A stretch of DNA of 64,000 nt from NCBI GenBank assembly GCA_965249035.1, contig CBDFKV010000007.1, positions 434,001-498,000 on the forward strand, read 5' to 3'. The notes beneath the pieces are model-generated. The model had not been told where the DNA came from. It did not search any database and was given only the letters and a program-made list of their open reading frames with translations. Numbering within the stretch: the first letter of the stretch is position 1; each line of letters starts with the position of its first letter. The translations under genes were made by a program, and so were the position numbers. Shown in pieces: positions 52,772 to 62,827 of the stretch. The stretch is from CBDFKV01 sp965249035. GTDB lineage: Bacteria; Pseudomonadota; Gammaproteobacteria; Arenicellales; Poriferihabitantaceae.

Positions 52772-53875
52772 CTAGTTAGCTAGCCATGCCTCTAGTCGCT
52801 CAGACAGTTCATCCTTGTGATCCGCCCAGAAATCGACGTCTTTAACCAAAGTATGCTCTGAGTTCGCTGGCGCATTGGGCATGTGCGGGGCCATATCAAT
52901 ACCCAGCTCAGCATGCTTACCCACTAATGGCGCAGAAGATGCGCGAGCGGGGCCATACGAAATGTATTTAGCTTGATCAGCCAAGCGCTGAGTATCGGTA
53001 GCGAAGTGCAAATACTTCATCACTTCTTCCTTGTGCGGTGCACCCTTAGGTACGACCCAGCCATCTAACTCAAACAACTGCCAATCCCACATCATACTGA
53101 TCGGCTGCTTGTTTTCTTCGATCGCTGCAAACAAACGGCCATTGTAAGCCGATGCCATGATGACTTCGCCATCTGCCAGCAATTGACCAGGTTGTGCACC
53201 TTTAGTCCACCAAACCACGTGGTCTTTGATCGTATCCAGCTTAGCGAATGCCTGCTCAACACCTTCTTCAGTTGCCAGAACTTCGTACACCTGAGTAGGA
53301 TCAACACCATCGGCGATCAATGCCCACTCCAAGTTTCCTTGGGGGTTTTTCTCTAGCGAGCGCTTACCCGGAAATTTTTCGATGTCAAACAGATCGTTGA
53401 TGCTGGTAGGAGGCGTGTCTCCAACCAAGTCATGTCGATAGCCGACAGTAGTGGAATACACGATTTGCGGGATAAAACAGGGCGAAATATAAGCATCACC
53501 GAAATCAGCTATCGGTAGTGTTCCATCCGGCGCTGGCGCCAAGTCTTTGTCAAAATCAATTTCTTCAACTAAACCCTCGTCACATAAAGCGATCGCTACG
53601 TCTGGCACCACGTCAACCAAATCCCAAGTGACGTTACCTGCTTCGGCCTGTGCGCGAATTTTTGCCGCAGCTTCAGCGGAAGAGTCATCGTTGATAATCT
53701 TAATATCAGGATTGGCTGCCATATAAGGTTCGTGGTAAGCCTTTTGCTGGCTTTTGGTATAAGCACCACCCCAAGAAACAACCACCATTTCTGTTTCAGC
53801 CAGCGCAATATTCGCACCAGCGGTACTAGCGGCAATAACCGTCGCTAATAGGGTTTGGGTATAAATCTTTTTCAT
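52772..53875 (-). CDS. ABC transporter substrate-binding protein, PotD-like
   Basis: This 367-residue protein starts with a signal peptide to NIALA, cut before ETEM. VVVSWGGAYTKSQQKAYHEPY and the WDLVDV, FPGKRSLEKNPQG, GWVVPKGAPHKEEVMKYLHFATD segments mark the PotD/extracellular solute-binding family 1 group. The ligand is not readable. The gene is next to PotA-like and followed by a 13-bp hairpin, then the permeases. Confidence 0.87.
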   Translation of the reverse strand: MKKIYTQTLLATVIAASTAGANIALAETEMVVVSWGGAYTKSQQKAYHEPYMAANPDIKIINDDSSAEAAAKIRAQAEAGNVTWDLVDVVPDVAIALCDEGLVEEIDFDKDLAPAPDGTLPIADFGDAYISPCFIPQIVYSTTVGYRHDLVGDTPPTSINDLFDIEKFPGKRSLEKNPQGNLEWALIADGVDPTQVYEVLATEEGVEQAFAKLDTIKDHVVWWTKGAQPGQLLADGEVIMASAYNGRLFAAIEENKQPISMMWDWQLFELDGWVVPKGAPHKEEVMKYLHFATDTQRLADQAKYISYGPARASSAPLVGKHAELGIDMAPHMPNAPANSEHTLVKDVDFWADHKDELSERLEAWLAN

Positions 53876-53986
53876 CTATTTCTCCTCTAAATTTAAATGA
53901 TGTTTAGTTTTGAATTAATGTGGCTGGATCACTCCAACTAAAAAAAGTGACTACCACTGTTAAAGTATGCATTTGCGAGACAGAAA

Positions 53987-55087
53987 CTAGTCTGTTGAAT
54001 CCAATGCACGACAATCTTCTGCATTCCAGCCAATCATTACTCGGTCTCCCGTTTGGAGGTGGGCGTGTTGGGCTGAATTGGGGATTTTTACGATGAAGTC
54101 GTCGTGACCACACACTTCCATGCGGGTACGAATATGATCTCCAAGGTAAATCAGTTCCTTTGCCTTGGCCTCAAAATTGTTTTCAAAATCGCCTGCGTTA
54201 GGGCTTACCGCTACACGCTCAGGGCGTAACGACAAAGTCGTACGCTTACCTTGGCCATCGATATTGACCGCTTTGGCCAAAATGACGCTACCGTCGCCCG
54301 TTTCTACCGAGCAATTATCGCCATTGACATCAACCACAGTACCCAAAACACGGTTGTTGTCTCCGATAAAATCAGCCACAAAGGCATTTAGTGGCTTTTC
54401 GTAGAGTTCATCAGGCGGCGCCAATTGCTGAACCACACCATCTTCAAACACAGCTACACGATCTGACATGGTCAATGCTTCGCTTTGATCATGCGTCACA
54501 TACATCACTGTTACTTGAAGATTCTCATGTATATGCTTGATTTCATATTGCATTTGTTCGCGCAAATTTTTGTCTAACGCACCCAGCGGCTCATCCATCA
54601 AGACCACGTCGGGATCAAATACTAATGCGCGCGCTACGGCTACTCGCTGCTGTTGACCGCCTGAAAGCTGTACGGGTCGACGATCGGCAAATTCACCCAA
54701 TTGCACCATATCCAGGGCTTTCAATACTCGTTTCTCGCGCTCAGACTTACCCAGTTTTCGGACTTCCAGCGGAAACGCAAGGTTTTCGCCAACCGTCATA
54801 TGCGGAAACAAAGCGTAATTCTGGAATACCATACCGATGCCCCGCTTGTGCGGTGGTACGGAGTTGATGGGCTCGCCGTCAAGGTAAATCTCACCGTGGG
54901 TTGCCGGCTCAAAACCGGCCAACATCATCAAGCAGGTAGTCTTACCCGAACCTGACGGGCCCAACATGGTCAAAAACTCGCCGCGCTCCATATCGAGATT
55001 GAAATCCTTGACGACCAATTTCTCTCCGTCGTAGCTTTTCTGGACGTTTTCGAAGCGGACTAAAATATCTTTTTCCTTTGGGGGCAT
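53987..55087 (-). CDS. ABC transporter ATP-binding protein, PotA-like
   Basis: This 366-residue ATPase has Walker A GPSGSGKTTCLMMLAG, Q-loop VFQNYALFPHMTVGEN, signature LSGGQQQRVAVARALV, Walker B VVLMDEPLGALDKNLRE and the switch-His MYVTHDQSEALTMSD. The C-terminal TOBE domain holds LSLRPERVAVSPNAG. It is the first gene of the importer operon; a promoter was not pinned down in the 250-base gap toward dgcN. Confidence 0.93.
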   Translation of the reverse strand: MPPKEKDILVRFENVQKSYDGEKLVVKDFNLDMERGEFLTMLGPSGSGKTTCLMMLAGFEPATHGEIYLDGEPINSVPPHKRGIGMVFQNYALFPHMTVGENLAFPLEVRKLGKSEREKRVLKALDMVQLGEFADRRPVQLSGGQQQRVAVARALVFDPDVVLMDEPLGALDKNLREQMQYEIKHIHENLQVTVMYVTHDQSEALTMSDRVAVFEDGVVQQLAPPDELYEKPLNAFVADFIGDNNRVLGTVVDVNGDNCSVETGDGSVILAKAVNIDGQGKRTTLSLRPERVAVSPNAGDFENNFEAKAKELIYLGDHIRTRMEVCGHDDFIVKIPNSAQHAHLQTGDRVMIGWNAEDCRALDSTD

Positions 55088-55337
55088 AAGCGGTATCGTT
55101 ATATTTTGAGTGGTGAACCTAGTTCATTAAACAGATGTTGTCAAATGTCGGCGAGCTTGAAGCTAACCGTAAAGCGAGTAATCGCGATTAGGTAAAACTG
55201 ATTTTTTCGGGTATGACTTTGATGGAGTTCTTCCATCGGACTAGCTGCTCTCGATCTAGAGTATAACCTAAGGTAAGCGTTCATCGCCCTAATTACGCCA
55301 AACACTGTCTTGTATGCGACCCATCTAGCCAAACCAA

Positions 55338-56372
55338 TCAAGCCTGGACTAGCGCGTCACCCAATTTGCCCGCCCCATATCGAACCACGTCTTCGACCGG
55401 CAGCCCCGTTTCACTTTCCATCTGCGTAATAGCCAACTTGGCATTATCGTCATTAAGGTGTCGGGTATTCAGCGCAATTCCGATCGTGGTAGGCCGTGCA
55501 TAAGCGCCCGCAGCCATTGATACCAGTTCGTTTAGTTCGATCACGTCTTTGATAGGCGGCACTTTGACCCAAGGAACCGTGCCCAAATGATCATTGCCCG
55601 CGTGGTGACAGAGGACTAAATGGGTCGGGATACTGCCGCGCATTAGTGGCAATGTCGCCGTGCTGCCTGGGTGTAACAAAGATCCCTGCCCTTCAATAAT
55701 CAGGATATCGTGATCTTTAGATTCCATCACCATGCGCTCTACCGCGCCACAGGCATGATCGACCATGAACGCATCCAATGGAATGCCGTGCCCGGTTACC
55801 GTGATTCCTATTTGACCGGTGGACAGAAACTCAACATCCATTTTTTGCTTACGCAGCCAGCGATAGATCTCCAAGCCCGCTGTCATTTTGCCGATAGCCA
55901 TATCAGTGCCGACCATCAGCAACCTTTTATTGTCCAATTCTCGCGCAAGCCCCGTTGCAATCGGTGGTGGGTCACCGACGGGGCGACGCACATCCCAAAT
56001 CCACTGACCCTTTTTAAATTTAGGAAAATGCTCGTTAAGCCGGTCATGCAAGCCGTTAACGATGCTCATTCCTGAATCGATCGCTTGTTTTAGTGGCGCC
56101 ATCCATTCAGCCGGAATGCGTCCGCCCGACGGTGCAATACCCAGTACCAAAACCTCAGCACCCAAATCATGAGCAGCAGCAATCGAATCCACGATCATCG
56201 CGTCACACGGGATTTGGGTCACATTGCTAACTCGCTTACCCGCCAATCGGGAGTCAATCACACAGGCAATCGGATTGGCGGAATAACGCATCACCCCTTC
56301 ACCCATTTTGCCATAACGGCTACCCAACGATGATTCCATGAAAATGGCTAACGGCTGATCGGGTTTAAGCAT
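55338..56372 (-). CDS. dgcN: DUF1611 protein, likely DgcN D-glutamate N-acetyltransferase
   Basis: This 344-residue protein matches DUF1611, with an N-terminal Rossmann-like part (PLAIFMESSLGSRYGKMGEGVMRY), the P-loop-like MVGTDMAIGKMTAGLEIYR and IEGQGSLLHPGS. From my knowledge of the literature, the DUF1611 protein DgcN of marine bacteria acetylates D-glutamate and acts with the enolase-family racemase DgcA. Here that racemase-like gene lies 67 bases upstream. Neighbouring genes are an ABC importer and an SLC13 permease. The function is carried over from the family; a P-loop is not typical of GNATs. Confidence 0.72.
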   Translation of the reverse strand: MLKPDQPLAIFMESSLGSRYGKMGEGVMRYSANPIACVIDSRLAGKRVSNVTQIPCDAMIVDSIAAAHDLGAEVLVLGIAPSGGRIPAEWMAPLKQAIDSGMSIVNGLHDRLNEHFPKFKKGQWIWDVRRPVGDPPPIATGLARELDNKRLLMVGTDMAIGKMTAGLEIYRWLRKQKMDVEFLSTGQIGITVTGHGIPLDAFMVDHACGAVERMVMESKDHDILIIEGQGSLLHPGSTATLPLMRGSIPTHLVLCHHAGNDHLGTVPWVKVPPIKDVIELNELVSMAAGAYARPTTIGIALNTRHLNDDNAKLAITQMESETGLPVEDVVRYGAGKLGDALVQA

Positions 56373-56439
56373 GATTTTCTCCTCAAATTTCAGTGTTTTT
56401 AGGCGCTAGATTTAGATCGTTTATTCTTAGCTTAGTCTT

Positions 56440-57486
56440 CTATTCTTGTGGCAGTTTTAATGCGGCGCCATGACCATAATTGTCGGTTGGCACCAAGCTC
56501 CCATCGATTAACGGTACGCCAGCGGCGGGGTCAGGTGCAAGATTCAAATGCGAATCAAGGTCAATGTGGTCGAACAATGCTCCGATGGCAGCACCAGCAG
56601 AAATTGAAATAGAGGATTCGCCCATGCAGCCAATCATGGTTTGTAGGCCAAATGCTCTAGCGGTTGCTACAATTCTAAGCGCTTCAGTGATTCCTCCACA
56701 CTTCATTAGCTTCAAATTAACGCCGTCGACCGCGTTAGCCCAAGCGGGGATATCACTTGCAATGTGGCAAGACTCATCGACAAATATCGGTAACGCTCTG
56801 CTTTTAAACAACTCAGGCAAATAGCCTTCATCCCCTTGGGCTAGGGGCTGCTCGATATATTCAACACCACGATCAGCCAGCCAGCGCATCATTTGCTTAG
56901 CCTCGGCGAGGCCCCAACCCCCATTCGCATCCACACGCAAAGCAACAGGATAAGGCTTTATGCTGTGCAAGACTGCTTCAAACATCGCCTGATCTGCCTC
57001 AATCCCTTCAGGTGAACCCAGCTTCACCTTGAGTGAACGAATCCCGCTCCCATCCAGCAATAATGGTACCCGTTCTCGAATCACTTCAGCTGGGTTAATC
57101 CCCAGTGTGACGGAAGTGGGTACACCGCGATTGGATAAACCCAGCAGCTTAAACAGCGGCAGTTTGGCTTGTTTTGCCAAGCGGTCCCATAGGGCAACAT
57201 CCAGCGCTGCCAACGCGCTTGCAGGGACATCGGCTTCGCGTGCAGCTGCCTCAATTTCGACGATGCTCTTGCTAGCGATATCAGGCGTAAAAAACGCGCT
57301 GAGTGCTTGTTCCCCAGCTTCTGCTGAATCCGCTCCAGTCATACTCCCTGGCGCCATTTCACCCCAACCAGTAACCCCGTTAGCGCTGACGCTAACGAAC
57401 AAATTGGTCGATCCGTCAATTATTCCGCGACTAATGGCTAATGGAAATCGCTTTTTCAGGTATTTGGTTTGAAAGCCAATGCGCAT
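56440..57486 (-). CDS. dgcA: Enolase-superfamily racemase/epimerase, likely DgcA N-acetyl-D-glutamate racemase
   Basis: This 348-residue protein is of the muconate lactonising/dipeptide-epimerase type. Catalytic residues are visible: the first acid/base Lys in RSLKVKLGS, metal ligands Asp in LRVDANGG, Glu in IEQPLAQG, Asp in IFVDESCH, and the second Lys in VNLKLMKCGG. Pairing with the DUF1611 gene supports N-acetyl-D-glutamate racemisation to the L-form. L-Ala-D/L-Glu epimerase is the alternative. The symbol dgcA is also used for dimethylglycine demethylase, which is unrelated. Confidence 0.72.
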   Translation of the reverse strand: MRIGFQTKYLKKRFPLAISRGIIDGSTNLFVSVSANGVTGWGEMAPGSMTGADSAEAGEQALSAFFTPDIASKSIVEIEAAAREADVPASALAALDVALWDRLAKQAKLPLFKLLGLSNRGVPTSVTLGINPAEVIRERVPLLLDGSGIRSLKVKLGSPEGIEADQAMFEAVLHSIKPYPVALRVDANGGWGLAEAKQMMRWLADRGVEYIEQPLAQGDEGYLPELFKSRALPIFVDESCHIASDIPAWANAVDGVNLKLMKCGGITEALRIVATARAFGLQTMIGCMGESSISISAGAAIGALFDHIDLDSHLNLAPDPAAGVPLIDGSLVPTDNYGHGAALKLPQE

Positions 57487-57594
57487 GATTAAAATCGCCT
57501 AGGTTAAGAGGATCGACTTATACCGTGAATGGTGCGTTAGCGCCATGACTTCAGTTGATCGATTCACCCTGAGTAACCGCATGATATTCTATTT

Positions 57595-59451
57595 ATGCTG
57601 ATATACAATGCGCTAATGATATCAACTATCAATCCAGCCAGTCTGCACACCTACGCTATATTAGCGCTAACCGTTGTCGCCCTGCTGCTATTCACTCGAC
57701 GCAGTATTCCGCTGGAAACCTCCGCACTCGTCATTTTAGGGCTACTGGTGCTAGGTTTTGAGCTATTCCCTTATCAAGGTGTTGATGGTCAAACGATTAA
57801 GGCCAGTAGCTTTTTCTCCGGCTTTGGCCACCCGGCTTTAATTGCAGTAAGCGCCTTGATGGTGGCTGGACATGGGTTGGTACGAACTGGAGCACTGGTG
57901 GTTGTGAGTCGAGTACTCGCCAAAATGTGGAAGGTAAGTCCGAAATTATCGCTACTAGGGACGATGTTGATTGCAGCCATCCTGAGTGCCTTTATCAACA
58001 ACACTCCTATTGTTATCTTGCTCTTACCGATTTTGGTGAGCGTCTCGCTAAGGAATGGCATCAACCCGTCGTCGATTCTAATCCCAATGAATTACGCCAC
58101 TTTACTCGGCGGCATGGGCACAACCATAGGCACATCCACTAATTTATTGGTGGTGAGCGTTGCGGCAGACATGGGTCTACGCCATTTTGGATTGTTCGAT
58201 TTTGCCTTGCCTGCGGTGATTGTAGGCAGTGTTGGCATCGTCTATTTATGGCTAGTCGCCCCCAAATTACTGCCAAAACGAGAAATCGCCATGGGCGATG
58301 GCTCCACTCGATTGTTCACTGCGCACCTACACGTTCAAAAAGGCAGCCTCAGTATTGGTAAAACCTTGTCACAATTAATCGATGAAACCAGCGGACGCTT
58401 AAATGTACAACGCATCGTGCGTTCACGGCGAATCCGCATCGTCAGCTTGCCTGACGCAACGGTCAAGAAAGGTGATCGATTATTAGTACAAGACACGCCC
58501 CAAAACCTTAAAGATTTTGAACAATCTCTCGGGGTTGAGTTATATGCAGGCAACCACATCATGGATGAAGAGCACCCCTTGCAAGCAGCCGATCAACAGC
58601 TGGCTGAGGTCGTTATTTATCCTGGCTCACCGTTGCATCGCAGTACGCTTAGCGAGTCACGCTTTACTGATCAAACATTACTCGCCGTATTAGCGATTCA
58701 CCGCGCTGGCCGCGCCATAGAGAAAATGCCTGAAGGTATTGCTCATTTGCGCCTACGCATGGGCGATGTGCTGTTGGTTCAGGGTAGTCGTGAAGAAATC
58801 GACAAGCTCAAACACCAGCCCGACTTGATGGTATTGGACGCAACGCTAGATTTGCCCCACACCTCCAAAGCGCCTTTATCGTTAGCCGTAATGGCGGGCA
58901 TGGTCGCCCTCTCAGCGCTCGGCATATTACCCATACACATCAGTGCACCGTTAGGCGTGTTGGCGATGCTCATCTGCGGTTGCCTTAGCTGGAAAGACGT
59001 GAGCCAGGCGCTCAGCACTCAGCTCATATTAATTATCGTCGCTACGCTAGCGCTTGGCCAAGCCATGCTGCTGACCGGCGGCAGTGAATTGGTAGCCAGT
59101 ACCTTTGTCGCGTTGACTGAAAACGCTTCGCCAGCTTTTATACTAGGTGGACTGATTCTATTGATGGCAGTCCTCACTAATGTAGTCTCGAACAACGCCG
59201 CTGCCGTCATCGGAACCCCTATTGCCATCAGTATTGCGCGTGCCATCGGGGCGCCGGAAGAGCCGTTCGTATTAGGCGTTCTGTTCGGCGCAAATATGAG
59301 TTTTGTAACGCCAATGGCCTACCAAACAAATTTGCTGGTCATGAATGCTGGTGGCTACCATTTTAGCGATTTTGTTCGTGTTGGTTTACCGTTGGCCGTT
59401 ATTTACTGGCTTGGAATTACCGTCACCTTAACTATGCTCTACGGCGTATAA
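57595..59451 (+). CDS. SLC13-family permease with two TrkA-C domains
   Basis: This 618-residue protein has about eleven membrane helices. Two hydrophobic halves flank a cytoplasmic pair of TrkA_C (RCK_C) domains at residues about 240-420. Each half has an S/F-N-N-T-P or S-N-N-A-A motif (FINNTPIVILL, VVSNNAAAVIGTP), typical of dicarboxylate/sulfate carriers. Start may instead be the ATG at 57616. It is divergent from dgcA. The substrate is unknown; sulfate, dicarboxylate or D-glutamate are possible. Confidence 0.82.
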   Translation: MLIYNALMISTINPASLHTYAILALTVVALLLFTRRSIPLETSALVILGLLVLGFELFPYQGVDGQTIKASSFFSGFGHPALIAVSALMVAGHGLVRTGALVVVSRVLAKMWKVSPKLSLLGTMLIAAILSAFINNTPIVILLLPILVSVSLRNGINPSSILIPMNYATLLGGMGTTIGTSTNLLVVSVAADMGLRHFGLFDFALPAVIVGSVGIVYLWLVAPKLLPKREIAMGDGSTRLFTAHLHVQKGSLSIGKTLSQLIDETSGRLNVQRIVRSRRIRIVSLPDATVKKGDRLLVQDTPQNLKDFEQSLGVELYAGNHIMDEEHPLQAADQQLAEVVIYPGSPLHRSTLSESRFTDQTLLAVLAIHRAGRAIEKMPEGIAHLRLRMGDVLLVQGSREEIDKLKHQPDLMVLDATLDLPHTSKAPLSLAVMAGMVALSALGILPIHISAPLGVLAMLICGCLSWKDVSQALSTQLILIIVATLALGQAMLLTGGSELVASTFVALTENASPAFILGGLILLMAVLTNVVSNNAAAVIGTPIAISIARAIGAPEEPFVLGVLFGANMSFVTPMAYQTNLLVMNAGGYHFSDFVRVGLPLAVIYWLGITVTLTMLYGV

Positions 59452-59604
59452 GCATTGCGAAAGCAGTCATGCGATGGCATTAGCGCACGTGACAAAAGCA
59501 GGTCGCATTTAAGGTTATTCTCGGTCATATTTGGCTCTAGACTCTAAGAGTTACAATAATTCATCACCACCCACCCTCAATCACGAGAGAAGGAGAAACC
59601 ACCA

Positions 59605-61203
59605 ATGAATGAAAAAGTCAAAACTGACTATAATATTGGGCAAGACAATATCACGCCATTTGGCCTAGATATTCATAATCCCGTTTTTATGATTTCCGGT
59701 CTATCGATCGTCGCCTTTGTGCTGTTAACACTGATGTTTCCGGTAGGCGCTTCCGAGTTTTTTGGATGGCTACGACCCGCAATCACCACCACTTTTGACT
59801 GGTTTTTCTTATCTGCAGGCAACATCTTTGTTCTGTTTGCAATCATGCTGGTTGTTACCCCCTTAGGGAGAGTTCGCCTAGGGGGTCAAGAGGCCACACC
59901 CGACTACGGCTATGTAGGGTGGTTTGCAATGCTCTTTGCTGCGGGTATGGGCATTGGCCTCATGTTCTTTGGTGTTTCCGAGCCGATCTCACATTTTGGA
60001 TCTTCGATGGGCGGCATCGCAATTGGCGAAGATGGTATCCGAACCGATTGGGCACCCCTTGGTGCCGCAGCAGGCGACGCCGCAGCTGCACGTAGCTTAG
60101 CGATGGCGGCAACAATATTTCACTGGGGCTTACACCCTTGGGCAATTTATGCCGTTGTTGCACTGGCGCTAGCCTTTTTCTCCTATAACTATAAATTGCC
60201 GTTGACACTTCGCTCAGCTTTTTATCCTCTTTTAGGTGAAAAAGTATGGGGTTGGTGGGGACATATTATTGATATTACTGCAGTTTTTGCGACTCTATTT
60301 GGACTAACCACCTCATTAGGATTCGGTACCAAACAAGCGCTGTCAGGATTCAACTTTCTGTTTGGCTGGGGCACAGGCTCAGTTGCAATCGTGGTTTTAA
60401 TTACAGTCATTACCGCCATCGCACTGGTGTCGGTCATTCGAGGCCTGGATGGCGGTGTTAAGGTACTATCTGAAATCAATATGGTGCTGGCGCTAATGTT
60501 GCTCCTGTTTATTATATTTGTCGGCCCAACCGCAGATATCATGACGGCCATTTTTTCCGGCGGCGCCGCATACGTCAAAGAGCTGATCCCTCTCTCGATG
60601 CCATTTGGCCGTGAAGACGCTAACTTTTCACAGGGCTGGACTTCTTTCTACTGGGCATGGTGGATTTCCTGGTCACCTTTCGTGGGCATGTTTATCGCAC
60701 GCGTATCTCGTGGCCGTACCGTGCGCGAGTTTGTACTGTGCGTCATTTTCATTCCGACAATTTTGTGCATCATCTGGATGGGCGCTTTTGGCGGTTCAGC
60801 CATCAGCCAAGTAATCGCCGATGCAGCCGCACCAGTGGCCTCAGTAGCGCAAGAGCTGAAATTATTTGAGATGGTAAAAGACTTCCCATTTACCAGTGTA
60901 TTATCACTGCTGGGTATTGTTTTGGTCTTGGTTTTCTTCGTTACTTCATCCGACTCCGGGTCGCTGGTTATCGACACGATCACCGCGGGCGGCAAAGAAG
61001 ATGCACCTGTCGCACAACGCGTATTCTGGTGTACATTTGAAGGCTTGGTGGCTGCGGTATTATTGCTGGTTGGCGGCGCGGAAGCGCTCACCGCATTGCA
61101 GGCGATGGCTGTTTCTACCGGTTTGCCTTTCACCATAGTGCTGCTAGCGATGTGCGTCAGCCTGTATATCGGCTTGAGTAAGGCGAGTAAGAATTTGACC
61201 TAA
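59605..61203 (+). CDS. BCCT-family betaine/carnitine/choline transporter
   Basis: This 532-residue carrier has twelve predicted helices and BCCT motifs: GMGIGLMFFGVSEPISHF, HWGLHPWAIYAVVALALAFFSYN, TSLGFGTKQ, and the signature FYWAWWISWSPFVGMFIARVSRGRTVREF. AAGGAG lies before the ATG. It imports betaine-type quaternary amines by sodium or proton symport. In this window it would feed the demethylation module, but the distance of about 10 kb makes that inference only. Confidence 0.93.
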   Translation: MNEKVKTDYNIGQDNITPFGLDIHNPVFMISGLSIVAFVLLTLMFPVGASEFFGWLRPAITTTFDWFFLSAGNIFVLFAIMLVVTPLGRVRLGGQEATPDYGYVGWFAMLFAAGMGIGLMFFGVSEPISHFGSSMGGIAIGEDGIRTDWAPLGAAAGDAAAARSLAMAATIFHWGLHPWAIYAVVALALAFFSYNYKLPLTLRSAFYPLLGEKVWGWWGHIIDITAVFATLFGLTTSLGFGTKQALSGFNFLFGWGTGSVAIVVLITVITAIALVSVIRGLDGGVKVLSEINMVLALMLLLFIIFVGPTADIMTAIFSGGAAYVKELIPLSMPFGREDANFSQGWTSFYWAWWISWSPFVGMFIARVSRGRTVREFVLCVIFIPTILCIIWMGAFGGSAISQVIADAAAPVASVAQELKLFEMVKDFPFTSVLSLLGIVLVLVFFVTSSDSGSLVIDTITAGGKEDAPVAQRVFWCTFEGLVAAVLLLVGGAEALTALQAMAVSTGLPFTIVLLAMCVSLYIGLSKASKNLT

Positions 61204-61222
61204 GTCTGGTCAATTACTTTAT

Positions 61223-61254
61223 TAAAAAAGCCCCGACTCTTCGGGGCTTTTTTG
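61223..61254 (+). terminator. Bidirectional terminator between BCCT gene and purF
   Basis: AAAAAAGCCCCGACTCTTCGGGGCTTTTTT has a 6-bp GC stem with A- and T-tracts on each side, enough to stop transcription from both convergent genes. Confidence 0.92.
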
Positions 61255-61274
61255 TGTCTAGAGCGTCTTTATCT

Positions 61275-62813
61275 TTAGCTATGCCGAACGTCTGTAACGT
61301 CAGAAAAATCAAGCTCGTTGACACTAGCACCTGATTTTGCAGTATCGTTGCGTTGCGCATCGATCGATAGCAAATAATCCTCGCTGACTCCACCGGTAAT
61401 GTATTCGCCGGTAAAACAAGACGCATCAAACGCATCAATATCAGTATTCTCAGCGACCGACCGATACAAATCATCAATATCTTGAAACAGTATCCAGTCT
61501 GCGCCGATTTCGTCACCAATCTCTGGAATCGAACGCCCATGCGCGACTAGTTCTTTCGACGATGGCATATCAATGCCATACACGTTGGGATAACGAACCG
61601 GTGGTGCCGCCGATGCAAAATACACTTTTTTTGCGCCTGCCTCTCTTGCTAGCTGGATGATCTGGCTAGAAGTGGTACCACGAACGATAGAGTCATCGAC
61701 CAACAGCACGTTCTTACCTTCAAATTCAGAGCGCATCGCATTCAATTTCTGGCGTACCGATTTCTTGCGTTGACTCTGCCCCGGCATGATAAACGTTCGC
61801 CCAATATAACGATTCTTGATAAATCCTTCGCGATAATCCAAACCCAACCGAACTGCCAGTTCATGCGCTGCCGGGCGACTGGTATCGGGTACAGGGATCA
61901 CCACGTCAATATCTTGCTCGGGCCAAACCCGCATCAATTTATCGGCCAGCATTTCACCCATACGCACACGGGTTTGGTAGACCTCGATGCCGTCAATGAT
62001 GGAGTCCGGTCGGGCCAAATAAACGTACTCGAAAATGCATGGGGCTAGCTTTGGTTCAGCCGCGCACACTTGACGGTGTACGGTACCATCCATTTCTACG
62101 TAGATGGCTTCACCGGCTTTAACATCGCTGACCAAGTCATAGTCTAAAACATCCAAAGCAATGCTTTCTGATGCAATTAGGTGTGCGGTATTGGTACTTC
62201 CATCGCCACCCTTAATATGTTTATTACCATATACCAGTGGTCGAATACCATTGGGGTCACGAAAGGCTAACAAACCACCGTCAACAATCATGGAAACGAC
62301 GGCAAATCCGCCTTTGCAACGACGAAAGACACCCGTCACCGCATCAAAAATATTCTCTGGCGTTACCGTTAACTGCGTGCCATCCATCACCCGCCGCAGC
62401 TCATGCGCCAGCACATTGAGGATAATTTCGGAATCCGAGTCGGTATTTAAGTGACGCAAGTCTTGATGGAATAACTCTTTGCGCAATTGGTTGGCATTAA
62501 TGAGATTACCATTATGTGCTAAGGCAATGCCGTAGGGGGAATTGACATAAAACGGCTGCGCTTCGGCTCGGGAATCTCCGCCGGCAGTCGGGTAGCGAGC
62601 GTGGCCTATACCGATATTGCCTTTGAGTTGTAGCATGTGCCGAGTGCGAAACACATCTCTGACCAACCCATTGTCTTTACGTAAAAAAACCTTGTCGCCA
62701 TCGTAGGTCATAATTCCCGCTGCATCTTGACCACGGTGTTGGATAACCGTCAAACCATCATACAGTGATTGGTTGACCGCTCGCTGATCAAGGATGCCGA
62801 TGACACCACACAT
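61275..62813 (-). CDS. purF: Amidophosphoribosyltransferase
   Basis: This 512-residue enzyme makes phosphoribosylamine, the first step of purine synthesis. Cys2 is the N-terminal nucleophile (MCGVIGILDQ). The glutaminase domain includes HRGQDAAGI, GIGHARYPTAGG and HNGNL. The C-terminal phosphoribosyltransferase domain has VIPVPDTSRPAA and the PRPP loop VLLVDDSIVRGTTS. The C-terminus is standard. It is 15 bases after cvpA, the common cvpA-purF operon. Confidence 0.97.
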   Translation of the reverse strand: MCGVIGILDQRAVNQSLYDGLTVIQHRGQDAAGIMTYDGDKVFLRKDNGLVRDVFRTRHMLQLKGNIGIGHARYPTAGGDSRAEAQPFYVNSPYGIALAHNGNLINANQLRKELFHQDLRHLNTDSDSEIILNVLAHELRRVMDGTQLTVTPENIFDAVTGVFRRCKGGFAVVSMIVDGGLLAFRDPNGIRPLVYGNKHIKGGDGSTNTAHLIASESIALDVLDYDLVSDVKAGEAIYVEMDGTVHRQVCAAEPKLAPCIFEYVYLARPDSIIDGIEVYQTRVRMGEMLADKLMRVWPEQDIDVVIPVPDTSRPAAHELAVRLGLDYREGFIKNRYIGRTFIMPGQSQRKKSVRQKLNAMRSEFEGKNVLLVDDSIVRGTTSSQIIQLAREAGAKKVYFASAAPPVRYPNVYGIDMPSSKELVAHGRSIPEIGDEIGADWILFQDIDDLYRSVAENTDIDAFDASCFTGEYITGGVSEDYLLSIDAQRNDTAKSGASVNELDFSDVTDVRHS

Positions 62814-62827
62814 AGTTTTATCTCATA

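Noticed and set aside
55141..55341. 66-codon frame between the PotA-like gene and dgcN
   Set aside because: No family resemblance and no ribosome-binding site, and it overlaps the dgcN end; likely chance.
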